This document shows, one piece after another, positions 27,044-38,103 of a stretch of DNA of 64,000 bases. The stretch is from Microvirga sp. (GTDB taxonomy: Bacteria; Pseudomonadota; Alphaproteobacteria; Rhizobiales; Beijerinckiaceae). The notes under the pieces are model-generated. The model searched no databases, had not been told where the DNA came from, and worked only from the letters and a program-made list of their open reading frames with translations. Every line of letters starts with the position of its first letter. Position 1 is the stretch's first letter. Position numbers and translations under genes: made by a program. The stretch is taken from the NCBI GenBank assembly GCA_029266525.1, contig JAQSWQ010000009.1:26878-90877 (forward strand), written 5' to 3'.

Positions 27044-27171
27044 GGCGGCCTCCGGGTCGACTCAAGGGACGAGCGTATCCCGCCTGCCGCCGCGGTTCAA
27101 AGACGGCAGCGCAGCGTGCCTTGCGTCCGCCACCATTTCATGGTGCTCGCGGTGCGGGGGAACCTCGTCGA

Positions 27172-27711
27172 ATGCTGAATCCAGCGGAATTCGCCTCGCA
27201 GCCGGCGCCCGGGCGCGATTGCGGCGCCTGCACCTTGTGCTGCAAGGTCTTCGACGTGCCGGTGCTCGACAAGCCCGCCGGGCAGTGGTGCAAGCACTGC
27301 CGGCCCGGCCGCGGCTGCGGCATCCATGAGACGCGCCCCGACCATTGCCGGGCCTTCCATTGCCTGTGGATGACGCAGGACTGGCTCGGGCCGGAGTGGA
27401 AGCCCGACCGCGCGAAGATGGTGCTGACGGTCGACCCGGAGACCAAGTTCCTGCTGGTTCAGGTCGATCCGGGCAACGCCGGGGCTTGGCGGCAGGAGCC
27501 TTATCGCACCCAGCTCAGGCAATGGGCGGCGTCCTGGCTCAAGCTCAAGCGCCACGTCGTGGTGTTCGTCAACAAGAGCGCGACGGTGGTGCTGCCCGAC
27601 CGCGACGTCGCGCTTGGCACGATCGGCCCACGCGACCGCATCGTAGCCCGCGAGCGCGCGACCGCTACCGGCATTGCGATCGAGGTCGAGAAGGTCAGTG
27701 TCGCCGCCTGA
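27172..27711 (+). CDS. YkgJ-like Cys-cluster protein
   Basis: A 179-residue cytoplasmic protein with a dense N-terminal cysteine cluster: Cys17, Cys20, Cys23, Cys24, Cys40, Cys43, Cys49, Cys59 and Cys64. The CxxCxxCC start and the later RPDHCRAFHC match the zinc- or iron-chelating YkgJ/UPF0153 family, whose role is unknown. The rest is a beta-rich domain with few motifs. ATG 27172 is preferred because it lies just before the cluster. It is followed by the TAXI gene after 142 bp. Confidence 0.85.
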   Translation: MLNPAEFASQPAPGRDCGACTLCCKVFDVPVLDKPAGQWCKHCRPGRGCGIHETRPDHCRAFHCLWMTQDWLGPEWKPDRAKMVLTVDPETKFLLVQVDPGNAGAWRQEPYRTQLRQWAASWLKLKRHVVVFVNKSATVVLPDRDVALGTIGPRDRIVARERATATGIAIEVEKVSVAA

Positions 27712-27853
27712 GAGTTGGCGCGCTGCGGGCGCAGGATGGGCCTGCCGATCTGGCCCGTGGAGCGCCAGCGGCGATTTGCCTTGAACCGAGGGCCAGGCTT
27801 AACAGTTTCATTGACAGTCTGCGTGAGAAGCTGCGCGAGCTGCGATCAGGCCC

Positions 27854-29236
27854 ATGTGGCGTTTCCTTCGCATCCGTAAGGACCGGGTCATTCTGCTCGC
27901 CGCGGTGGGGCTTGCGGTTTGTGCGGGGCTTGCGGCGCTCGGCTATTGGTACTTCGTGTCGCCGACGAAGCTCACGGTCGCGGTCGGACCGCGCGACGGC
28001 GTCGAGCACGGGCTCATCGCGGCCTATGGCGAGGCGCTCGTCGAGCGTAAGCGCGATATCCGCCTGCGCATCGTCGGTTTCGACGACGTGAAGGCCAGCG
28101 CCGAGGCGCTGCAGCGCGGCAAGGTCGATCTCGCGGTCGTGCGCCCGGACGTGCTGCTGCCGACGAATAGCGCGACCGTCGCGATCCTGCGCGAGGAGGC
28201 GCTGGTCGTGGTCGCGCCGGCGGCGAACAAGATCGCCGATTTCGCCGGGCTCGAGAAGAAGCGTCTTGGCGTCGTAAGCCACCACGATGCGGACCTACCC
28301 GTCATCGGCAGCGTGCTTCGGCACTACGACCTCGCGTCGCCGAACCTCACGCTCGTCCCGCTCGACGTCGCGGGCGTCGCGGAGGCCTTCTCGTCGAAGC
28401 GCGTCGATGCGCTTGCCTTCGTGGCGCCGCCGGTCTCACGCGAGGCGGGAGAGATCATGCGCCCCGTGCTTGTGGCCTCGGCGGGCAAGGTGAGCGTCAT
28501 CCCGGTGGACGAGGCCGAGGCGCTGGCGCTCAAGATGCCGGCCCTTTCCGCCGCGACCGTCCCGGTCGGCAGCCTTGCCGGACGACCGAAGCTTCCGACC
28601 GAGGAGATCAAGACCATCGCCGTGTCCTATCGGCTGATGGCCCGCACCGACCTCGACCGGGTCACCATCTCGAAAGTGGCGCAGTACCTCTTCCAAATGC
28701 GCTCGCGGATCGCGCAGGCTGCGCCCTCGGTGAACCTGATGAAGGCGCCGGAGACCGAGACCTCGACCAGCGCCACGCTGCCCAACCACCAGGGCGCGAT
28801 CGACTATTTCAACCGCGAGCAGATGACCTTCATGGATCGCTACGGCGATCTCCTCTGGCTGGCGCTGTTTGCGAGCGGCGGCCTCGGATCGGGCTTCGCA
28901 TGGGTCGCGCAGCTGTTCGTGCGCAAGCGCCGCGAGCTTGTCGACCAGGTGCTCGATCGCGTGCTGTGCATCCTGGGCGAGGCTCGCGAGGCGAAGACGA
29001 CCGCGGAGCTCGACGACCTCTCGGTCGAGATCGACGGGCTCGTCACCCACGCGGTCCGCCACGCACGCCGGCGCACCACCGGCACGAAGACCATGAGCGC
29101 GCTCATCGTGGCGATCGATTCCGCCCGCGCCGCCATCGCCGATCGGCGGAGGGACCTTCTAGCCGATGTCAAGCCGCCAACGGCGAAAGAGACCGGACCT
29201 CGCCTCGCCCCGGCGCCGCGGGCCGGAACCCGCTGA
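27854..29236 (+). CDS. TAXI-family TRAP substrate-binding protein with a C-terminal membrane and cytoplasmic extension
   Basis: A 460-residue protein. A first membrane helix (about 12-33) leads into a TAXI binding domain (about 37-310) starting KLTVAVGPRDGVEHG. A second helix at about 328-350 is followed by about 110 residues of Arg/Glu/Ala-rich, probably helical cytoplasmic sequence. Family members usually bind glutamate-like solutes for TRAP transporters. Here the protein is tethered instead of free, and no TRAP membrane subunits are adjacent, so a sensing role is possible. Convergent with the helicase gene, 15 bp apart. Confidence 0.86.
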   Translation: MWRFLRIRKDRVILLAAVGLAVCAGLAALGYWYFVSPTKLTVAVGPRDGVEHGLIAAYGEALVERKRDIRLRIVGFDDVKASAEALQRGKVDLAVVRPDVLLPTNSATVAILREEALVVVAPAANKIADFAGLEKKRLGVVSHHDADLPVIGSVLRHYDLASPNLTLVPLDVAGVAEAFSSKRVDALAFVAPPVSREAGEIMRPVLVASAGKVSVIPVDEAEALALKMPALSAATVPVGSLAGRPKLPTEEIKTIAVSYRLMARTDLDRVTISKVAQYLFQMRSRIAQAAPSVNLMKAPETETSTSATLPNHQGAIDYFNREQMTFMDRYGDLLWLALFASGGLGSGFAWVAQLFVRKRRELVDQVLDRVLCILGEAREAKTTAELDDLSVEIDGLVTHAVRHARRRTTGTKTMSALIVAIDSARAAIADRRRDLLADVKPPTAKETGPRLAPAPRAGTR

Positions 29237-29251
29237 CCGAGGCGCGCAGCT

Positions 29252-32200
29252 TCAGCGCTTGTCGCCGTCGCGGCCTTCGAGCTGCTGCTTGAGCGCCAGA
29301 AGCTTGGCAAAGGGGGAATTGGGGTCGGGCTGCTTCTCCCGGCGCTCGGGGCGGGACTCGGGACGGAAGTCGGGACGGCCGCCCTGCCCGTGCTTGTCGC
29401 GGCGCGCGTCCCTGCGCGGACCGCGATCGTCGGGCCGGCCCCGGCGCGGCCCGTCGGCACGACCCTCGCCTTGCGCCCGGCGTTCCTCCTGCTGACGGTC
29501 GGGACGGGGCGGACGGTCCGGACGGGGCGGCCGATCGGGCCGCGGCCCGCGTTGCGGGCGCTCGCCGCCCGGGCGGTCGGAAGGCGCGCCCTCGCGCCGC
29601 TCGCCGCGCCCTTGCGGGCGGCCGCGGGCATGGCGGGCTTGCCCATCCCCGTGACGACGGTGCAGGCGCCAGACCTCGATCAGTGCCGGCTCGGTCGGCG
29701 CGGCATCGGGCGATGTCTCGGCCGCGGCCTCGACGGATCGCGCGGCGAGGTCCGCGGCGGGCTCGGATGGCGGCGCCTCGGCGGCCTCTGGCGACGGCGG
29801 CGCCGGATCGAGCGCTGCGGGCGTCTCCGGCACCGTCTCGCCGGCCGCGGGCGTGACGCCGGCCTCCTGCATCAGTTCGGTCGTCTCGGCGTGGTCGGCA
29901 TGCGCAGATGCGAGCCCTTCGGCTTCCATCTCCACCGCGTCGGGCTCGACGGGAATCTCGGCCCGTTCGGGATCGGCCTCATTCGCGGCCTCGTCCGCCG
30001 CCGGCGCCGCTTCCTCCGCCGGCGATCCGAGTTCTTCGCCATTCGCCGCAGCCTGCCCTTCTTCGGCGGTCCCGCTCGCCGGGACGGCCGGCGCCCGCGC
30101 CGGCAGGGGAACGAGAGGCACGGTGATGGCCGGACCCGCTCGGCGCTCCATCACGTAGCCGAGCGACTTCAGGATCGACCCGAAATCCTCGCCCGAACAG
30201 CCGACGAGCGAGGTCATTCCGACCGTCGCGACGAAACCGTCATTGTCTGCGGTCCCGGGCGGCGGCGTGCCGGGGGTGAGCCCCGGGCGGTAGGCGATGG
30301 CCGGGCGGATGAGATCGGCGAACCGCTCGAGGATGTCCACGCGCACCGCGCGGCCGCCGCACACCCGGAAGCCCGCCGCGCGGTAGAGCCCCTTCGCGAT
30401 CTCCGGGTCGACCGGAATCGAGGTGCGCCCTGAGCTCGCAAGATGAGCGATATCGTCCAGCCCCTTCTGATCGAGTCCGCCATGCTTCAGCGCCCAGAGC
30501 TGCGTGGCGAGGAGCCGCGGCGCCGGCTTGAGGAGCGCCGGCAGATAAAGGTGATAGGCGCCGAAGCGGACGCCTTGCTTGCGGAGCGCCGCGCGCCCGT
30601 CCTGGTCGAGGGTTCGCACGTCGTTGACGACGCGCGAGCGCTCGAGCACGCCGAGCGCCTCGGCGATCTGGAAGCCGATGCCGCGGGCAATGCCCGTGAG
30701 CTCGGGGGATTCCTCGAGCGTCAGAAGCGGACCAAGAAGCCGCACGACATGGGCCTTGAGCCAGGCCTTCAGCCGCGCCTCGACCTTGTCGCGCGCAGGT
30801 CCGGTCAGCTCGGCGTCGGCGACGATGCGCAGGCGGGGCTCGAAGACCTTCTCGCCCGCCTCGAGCTTCGCGACCGGGTCGCCAAGCCACCGGATGGTGC
30901 CGTCGTGCGACAGGACGAGCGAGGAATCGGCCGCCGCGGAGAAGCGCTCGGCGCGCGCCTCGATCTCGGTCGCAAGACCCTTCTGGGCGGCGTTGCGCAG
31001 CGCTTTCGCCTCCTCGCCGCTCGCCTGGGGGTCGGGCACGAAGTGGAAGCCGTGCAAATGGCCGACGTGCTGGCCTTCGACGGTGACGTCGCCGGCGGCC
31101 GTGATCTCAGCTTCCATGACCGCGTTCTCTCTCAGGCGCCGCATGAGAACGCTCGTGCGCCGGTCGACGAAGCGCTGGGCGAGCCGCTCATGGAGGGCGT
31201 CGGACAGCGCGTCCTCTACCCGACGGGTAACGCCCTGCCAATGTTCGGGGTCCTTCAGCCAATCGGGGCGGTTCGCCACGAAGGTCCAGGTGCGCACCTG
31301 CGCGATGCGGTTCGACAAGGTGTCGATGTCGCCGTCGGTGCGCTCGAGCATCGCCACATGCTGGGAGAACCACTCGGCCGGAATGGCGCCGTCCTTCATG
31401 AGGAAGCGGTAGAGCTGGCCGACGAGGTCGCCGTGACCGGCGGGCGAGACCTTGCGGTAGTCCGGCACCTGGCAGACGTCCCAGAGCCGCTGCACCGCGG
31501 CGGGCGACCGCGCGAAGCCCCGGATGTCGTCCTCGCGCGCGACGTATTCCAGGGCGAGCACGTCCTCGCCGAACGGCGCGCGGATGAGCCCGTGCTCGCG
31601 CGGCTGCTCGGCAAGGCTTTCCTGAAGCTTTGCGAGAGTGGAGAAGTTCAGGTCCGAGTTGCGCCACTGCAGCACGCGCACGGGATCGAAGGTGTGGTTC
31701 TCGAGCGCGTCGACGGTCTCGGCGTCGAAGGGCGGGCAGCGCCCCGCCGTGCCGAAGGTGCCGTCGCGCATGTATCGGCCGGCCCGGCCCGCGATCTGCC
31801 CGAGCTCGGCCGGGAAAAGCTTGCGGAAGCGGAAACCGTCGAACTTCTTGTCGGAGGCGAAGGCAACGTGGTCGACGTCGAGGTTGAGCCCCATCCCGAC
31901 CGCGTCGGTCGCGACGAGATAATCGACGTCGCCGTTCTGGTAGAGCTCGACCTGCGCGTTGCGCGTGCGCGGCGAGAGCGCGCCGAGAACCACCGCAGCG
32001 CCGCCCCGTTGGCGGCGGATCAGCTCCGCGATGGCATAGACCTCCTCGGCCGAGAAGGCGACGATCGCCGAGCGCGGCGGCAGCCGCGAGATCTTCTTCT
32101 CGCCCGCAAACGAGAGCTTCGAGAGGCGAGGACGCGTGATCACGTGCACGCCCGGGATCAGCGCCTCGACGAGCGGGCGCACGGTGCCCGAGCCGATCAG

Positions 32201-32590
32201 CAGCGTCTCCTGCCGGCCGCGCTGATTGAGGAGGCGGTCGGTGAAGACATGGCCGCGGTCGAGGTCGGCGGCGAGCTGGATCTCGTCGACAGCGACGAAG
32301 GCGAGGTCGAGGTCGCGCGGCATCGCCTCGACCGTCGAGACCCAGTAGCGCGGCCTGTCGGGCTTGATCTTCTCTTCGCCGGTGACGAGGGCGACGTTGT
32401 GCTCGCCGGCCTTCTCGACGACGCGGTTGTAGACCTCGCGGGCGAGGAGCCGCAGCGGCAGACCGATCATGCCACTCTCGTGACCGAGCATGCGCTCGAT
32501 CGCGAGATGGGTCTTGCCGGTGTTGGTCGGCCCGAGAACCGCGGTGACGCCGCGGGCGCGGGCTTGCGAGGGAAGGGAGCGGCGGAGCAT
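29252..32590 (-). CDS. SUV3-like DExH RNA helicase with long disordered tail
   Basis: An 1,112-residue protein. Walker A is GPTNTGKT at 20-27, the DExH-type box is DEIQ at 102-105, and the second RecA domain includes GMGLNLDVDHV and the Q-x-x-G-R-A-G-R motif (QIAGRAGR). This matches the mitochondrial SUV3/bacterial relative group, which unwinds RNA for degradation. From about residue 820 the protein turns into Ala/Glu/Pro-rich sequence, then an Arg/Pro/Asp/Gln-rich tail (about 990-1090) and ends with a short helix. The tail looks intrinsically disordered and RNA-binding by charge. It lies downstream of clpB on the same strand with a 172-bp gap. Confidence 0.92.
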   Translation of the reverse strand: MLRRSLPSQARARGVTAVLGPTNTGKTHLAIERMLGHESGMIGLPLRLLAREVYNRVVEKAGEHNVALVTGEEKIKPDRPRYWVSTVEAMPRDLDLAFVAVDEIQLAADLDRGHVFTDRLLNQRGRQETLLIGSGTVRPLVEALIPGVHVITRPRLSKLSFAGEKKISRLPPRSAIVAFSAEEVYAIAELIRRQRGGAAVVLGALSPRTRNAQVELYQNGDVDYLVATDAVGMGLNLDVDHVAFASDKKFDGFRFRKLFPAELGQIAGRAGRYMRDGTFGTAGRCPPFDAETVDALENHTFDPVRVLQWRNSDLNFSTLAKLQESLAEQPREHGLIRAPFGEDVLALEYVAREDDIRGFARSPAAVQRLWDVCQVPDYRKVSPAGHGDLVGQLYRFLMKDGAIPAEWFSQHVAMLERTDGDIDTLSNRIAQVRTWTFVANRPDWLKDPEHWQGVTRRVEDALSDALHERLAQRFVDRRTSVLMRRLRENAVMEAEITAAGDVTVEGQHVGHLHGFHFVPDPQASGEEAKALRNAAQKGLATEIEARAERFSAAADSSLVLSHDGTIRWLGDPVAKLEAGEKVFEPRLRIVADAELTGPARDKVEARLKAWLKAHVVRLLGPLLTLEESPELTGIARGIGFQIAEALGVLERSRVVNDVRTLDQDGRAALRKQGVRFGAYHLYLPALLKPAPRLLATQLWALKHGGLDQKGLDDIAHLASSGRTSIPVDPEIAKGLYRAAGFRVCGGRAVRVDILERFADLIRPAIAYRPGLTPGTPPPGTADNDGFVATVGMTSLVGCSGEDFGSILKSLGYVMERRAGPAITVPLVPLPARAPAVPASGTAEEGQAAANGEELGSPAEEAAPAADEAANEADPERAEIPVEPDAVEMEAEGLASAHADHAETTELMQEAGVTPAAGETVPETPAALDPAPPSPEAAEAPPSEPAADLAARSVEAAAETSPDAAPTEPALIEVWRLHRRHGDGQARHARGRPQGRGERREGAPSDRPGGERPQRGPRPDRPPRPDRPPRPDRQQEERRAQGEGRADGPRRGRPDDRGPRRDARRDKHGQGGRPDFRPESRPERREKQPDPNSPFAKLLALKQQLEGRDGDKR

Positions 32591-32762
32591 GCAGGGAGCG
32601 GGCTGCCTCGACTACCCGCTCCGGCTGCGCTTCCTCAAGCTTGGCCGCAGAACGAGTCCCGAACGAAACGGGGGCGAATCGCTGACTCGGGCTGAATCAG
32701 GATTCGTTCCGATATGGGGCGCGAGGCGCCTCGCCGCCAGCCAAATGCCTGCCCGGCGTGGC

Positions 32763-35387
<2,625 letters not shown>

Positions 35388-35470
35388 TCGTCACCTCGCT
35401 GGCCGCGCACGTCCTGCATCAGCCCGAACGTGCGCTCCTGGAATTGACGGACCTCGGTTGAGCATCCGAC

Positions 35471-35494
35471 TGAGCCTCATGTAGGTGTGGCTCA
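35471..35494 (-). promoter_or_regulatory. Inverted repeat upstream of clpB, possible promoter or operator
   Basis: TGAGCC (35471-35476) and GGCTCA (35489-35494) form a 6-bp inverted repeat with a 12-base spacer, about 85-105 bp before clpB. Read on the minus strand, a GTTGCCC...CCTACAT arrangement overlaps it, a poor match to a sigma-32 promoter. The gap between clpB and the plus-strand gene at 35567 must hold two divergent promoters. Confidence 0.25.
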
Positions 35495-35566
35495 TGGGCA
35501 ACACCAGGGGGGCGGAACGATCGCAAACACCCGGCATTGATCGGGTGGAGCCGAGAGGATCATCCG

Positions 35567-35893
35567 ATGTCAGGCGACCCCCGTGATCCGCGCTCGACGG
35601 CCGAGAAGGCCCGCGCCGACCTCAAGCGCAACGCCGAGATGGACATGTCGCTGACCCAGACGCCGCTCGAGCGCGAGCCCTCGGTCACGCCGGATACCTT
35701 CGGGGTGCACGAGGAGACGGCGCGCCTGCGCTCCGGTTCGACCGAGGGCGTGGAGGCCGGCGGGGAGGTGCCGCAGCGCGCCCCCGCGGGAAAGCGGTCG
35801 CGCGTCGAGACCGAGCAGGTCTCGGTCGGCCGCGATTCGACCGCCCCGGCGCGTCGCGCCGAAGAGGACGTCCTCTCCCGCGCCAAGGAATGA
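35567..35893 (+). CDS. Small hydrophilic, probably disordered protein
   Basis: A 108-residue protein, strongly charged (Arg, Glu, Asp), with no Cys, no signal peptide and little hydrophobic sequence, so probably unfolded or helix-forming on binding. A GAGAGG element precedes ATG 35567. It is divergent from clpB and followed 30 bp later by another small hydrophilic gene, so they may form a two-gene stress-linked unit. That link is inferred from position only. Confidence 0.65.
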   Translation: MSGDPRDPRSTAEKARADLKRNAEMDMSLTQTPLEREPSVTPDTFGVHEETARLRSGSTEGVEAGGEVPQRAPAGKRSRVETEQVSVGRDSTAPARRAEEDVLSRAKE

Positions 35894-35923
35894 GAGAACC
35901 CCTCCCGCGAAAAGGGCATAAGC

Positions 35924-36184
35924 ATGAGCTTCATCGACAGGCTGACCGGCTTTTTCCGGAAGGATGCCGGCGGCAACAAGAGCGACCTCCAGAAGAACAT
36001 GGAGAAGGCGCTGCACATGAAGCAGGGCGCGGGGCCGCAGGCGAACATCCCGGAGCATGAGACTGCCCGCGAAGGCATGAAACCGGCGAACGATCCGCAT
36101 ATGAGCGATGCCACTCGGGGCGCCGAGGCAGGCTTCACGCCGCAGCTCAAGCGCAGCCGCGTGGCTCGGAGCGGCGACACCTAA
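35924..36184 (+). CDS. Small hydrophilic hypothetical protein
   Basis: An 86-residue protein. A short amphipathic start (FIDRLTGFFRK) leads into a charged, Met/Lys-rich middle with several NP and GP breaks and a basic end. No membrane segment or known domain. It is likely co-transcribed with the gene 30 bp upstream and lies 64 bp before rlmH. It resembles unannotated small proteins of the same order but cannot be named. Confidence 0.6.
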   Translation: MSFIDRLTGFFRKDAGGNKSDLQKNMEKALHMKQGAGPQANIPEHETAREGMKPANDPHMSDATRGAEAGFTPQLKRSRVARSGDT

Positions 36185-36248
36185 CGCTGCGCCGGCGAAG
36201 CTGCGGGCGCCGCTTGCCATTGCTCGGTGACGGGGCCTTGATGGCCGC

Positions 36249-36731
36249 ATGAAGCTCACCGTCCTCGCTATCGGAAAGCTGAAGAGCGGGCCGGAGCGCG
36301 ACCTCGCTGAGCGCTATCGCGGGCGTGCCGAGGCGCTTGGCCGAGCAGCCGGCTTTGCGCCGCTTGAGGTGATCGAAGTCGCGGAAAGCCGCGCACGGCG
36401 AGAGGACGACCGGCGCGCGCAAGAAGGCCGCGTGCTCGTCGAGCGCGCCGGCGCCGACCTCCTGGTGGCGCTCGACCAATGCGGCCAAAGCATCACGAGC
36501 GAAGCTCTGGCCCAACGCCTTGCTGGCTGGCGCGACCAAGGAGCGGGCGCGGCCGTCTTCGCAATCGGCGGCGCGGACGGCCTCGATGCCGCCGTGCGCT
36601 GCAAGGCGGCACTCGTTCTTTCCTTCGGCGCCCTCACCATCCCGCACCAGATCGTCCGGGTTTTGCTGCTGGAACAGATATACCGCTGTTTGACCATCAT
36701 CGCCGGCCATCCCTACCATCGCGGGGGATGA
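36249..36731 (+). CDS. rlmH: 23S rRNA (pseudouridine-1915-N3)-methyltransferase RlmH
   Basis: A 160-residue SPOUT methyltransferase that uses S-adenosylmethionine to methylate pseudouridine 1915 in helix 69 of 23S rRNA in the assembled ribosome. The length and landmarks fit: MKLTVLAIGKLK start, LDQCGQ, the knot region FAIGGADGL (about 114-122), and the ending RCLTIIAGHPYHRG. It begins the rlmH-envC-ctpA-deacetylase-rppH run that is conserved in many alphaproteobacteria, 10 bp before the next gene. Confidence 0.96.
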   Translation: MKLTVLAIGKLKSGPERDLAERYRGRAEALGRAAGFAPLEVIEVAESRARREDDRRAQEGRVLVERAGADLLVALDQCGQSITSEALAQRLAGWRDQGAGAAVFAIGGADGLDAAVRCKAALVLSFGALTIPHQIVRVLLLEQIYRCLTIIAGHPYHRGG

Positions 36732-36741
36732 GGATTCGGCC

Positions 36742-38103
36742 TTGAAGCACCGGACGGTGGCGCACCTCTTCGCGAGCGGCCTGGGCCTGCTCGCGCTCAC
36801 CTGCGACGCGCGCGGACAGGAGGCTTCTCCGCCCAGCCCCGACGCGGCAGCGCGGCGCGGCGCGGAAGCTGCGGCCGAGAAGGCGAAGCGCGAGGCGGAG
36901 CTGAAGGGGGCGGAAGCCGCGATTGCGGCGGCGGCCGAGGCGCAGCGCCGGCTCGAGCGCGAAGTCGCGGAGCTGAAGGTGGATCGGGCGAGGCTCGCGA
37001 CCGCGCTTGTGGAAGGCACCAGGCGCATCCGAGACACCGAAGAGCGCATCGGCGCACTCGAGCGGCGCATCGACGCCGCGGTGGGCAGCGAGAGCGCGAT
37101 CCGGCGGTCGCTCGAAGCGAGGCGCGGGCTTCTCGTCGAGGTGCTCGCCGCGCTTCAACGGATGGGCCGGCGCCCGCCGCCCGCGGTGCTGGTTCGCCCC
37201 GAGGACATCCTCGCCGCCGTGCGCAGTACGATGCTGCTGGGCGCCGTGCTGCCCGAGCTTCGTGCCGAGACGGAAGCGCTCGCCGGCGATCTCACCGAAC
37301 TCATCCGCCTTCGCAAGGCGCTCGCGGCCGACCGGCAGGCACTCGAGGCGGAACTTGCCGAGCTCTCCCGCGCCCAAACCCGCATGGCGGCGTTGATGGA
37401 GGCTCGTCAGGCGCGCATGGCCGAGGCGGAGCGAAGCGCCGGTTCGGAAAGGGCGCGCGCCGCCGAGTTCGGACGCGAGGCGCAGACTCTCAAAGAGTTG
37501 ATCGAACGCATGGAGCGGGAGGTCGCCGCCGCTCAAAGGGCGGCGGAGGAGGCCCGGAAGGCGGCGGAAGCCCAGGCGCGCGAGACGCGCGAGCGCTTCG
37601 CGGCCGCGGCGTTCCGGGATCCGGCGCGACTTGCGCCCAAGATCCCTTTCGCCGAGGCGCGAGGGCTTCTTCCCGTGCCGGTCGGCGGAAACACGGTTCG
37701 GGGCTACGGCGACGCCGACGGCCTCGGCGGGACGGCCCGCGGCATCTCAATTTCGACACGGCCGGGTGCTCTGGTCGCATCGCCGGCTGATGGCTGGGTC
37801 GCCTACGCCGGGGCTTTCCGGTCGTTCGGCCGACTCTTGATCATAAACGCCGGCGGCGGCTACTATCTCCTCTTGGCCGGCATGGATCAGATCAGGGTGG
37901 ACGTGGGTCAATTCGTTCTCGCCGGCGAGCCGGTCGCGACGATGGGCGACACTTCGTCCCTGGCCGTGGGCACGGGAACGCTCGAAAGCGACGGCCCCGT
38001 TCTCTATGTAGAGTTCCGCAAGGACGGCGGATCGATCGATCCGAGCCCGTGGTGGGCGAAATCTCAGGGCGAAAAGGTTCGCGGATGCGCAAGATCCCAA
38101 TGA
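36742..38103 (+). CDS. EnvC-like coiled-coil protein with degenerate LytM domain
   Basis: A 453-residue periplasmic protein: a signal peptide to about residue 24, long coiled coils (about 25-290, Ala/Glu/Arg heptads), then a LytM (M23) fold at about 320-435. The zinc-binding residues of active LytM enzymes (HxxxD and HxH) are not present: the first site reads GTARGISIST and the second GGYYLLLAGMD. That is the EnvC pattern, where the domain activates amidases at the division septum rather than cutting peptidoglycan. The start codon in frame at 36742 is TTG. It overlaps ctpA by 19 bp. Confidence 0.9.
   Translation: MKHRTVAHLFASGLGLLALTCDARGQEASPPSPDAAARRGAEAAAEKAKREAELKGAEAAIAAAAEAQRRLEREVAELKVDRARLATALVEGTRRIRDTEERIGALERRIDAAVGSESAIRRSLEARRGLLVEVLAALQRMGRRPPPAVLVRPEDILAAVRSTMLLGAVLPELRAETEALAGDLTELIRLRKALAADRQALEAELAELSRAQTRMAALMEARQARMAEAERSAGSERARAAEFGREAQTLKELIERMEREVAAAQRAAEEARKAAEAQARETRERFAAAAFRDPARLAPKIPFAEARGLLPVPVGGNTVRGYGDADGLGGTARGISISTRPGALVASPADGWVAYAGAFRSFGRLLIINAGGGYYLLLAGMDQIRVDVGQFVLAGEPVATMGDTSSLAVGTGTLESDGPVLYVEFRKDGGSIDPSPWWAKSQGEKVRGCARSQ

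Noticed and set aside
30443..32695. 750-codon plus-strand frame opposite the helicase
   Set aside because: Antisense shadow of a gene with intact helicase motifs.
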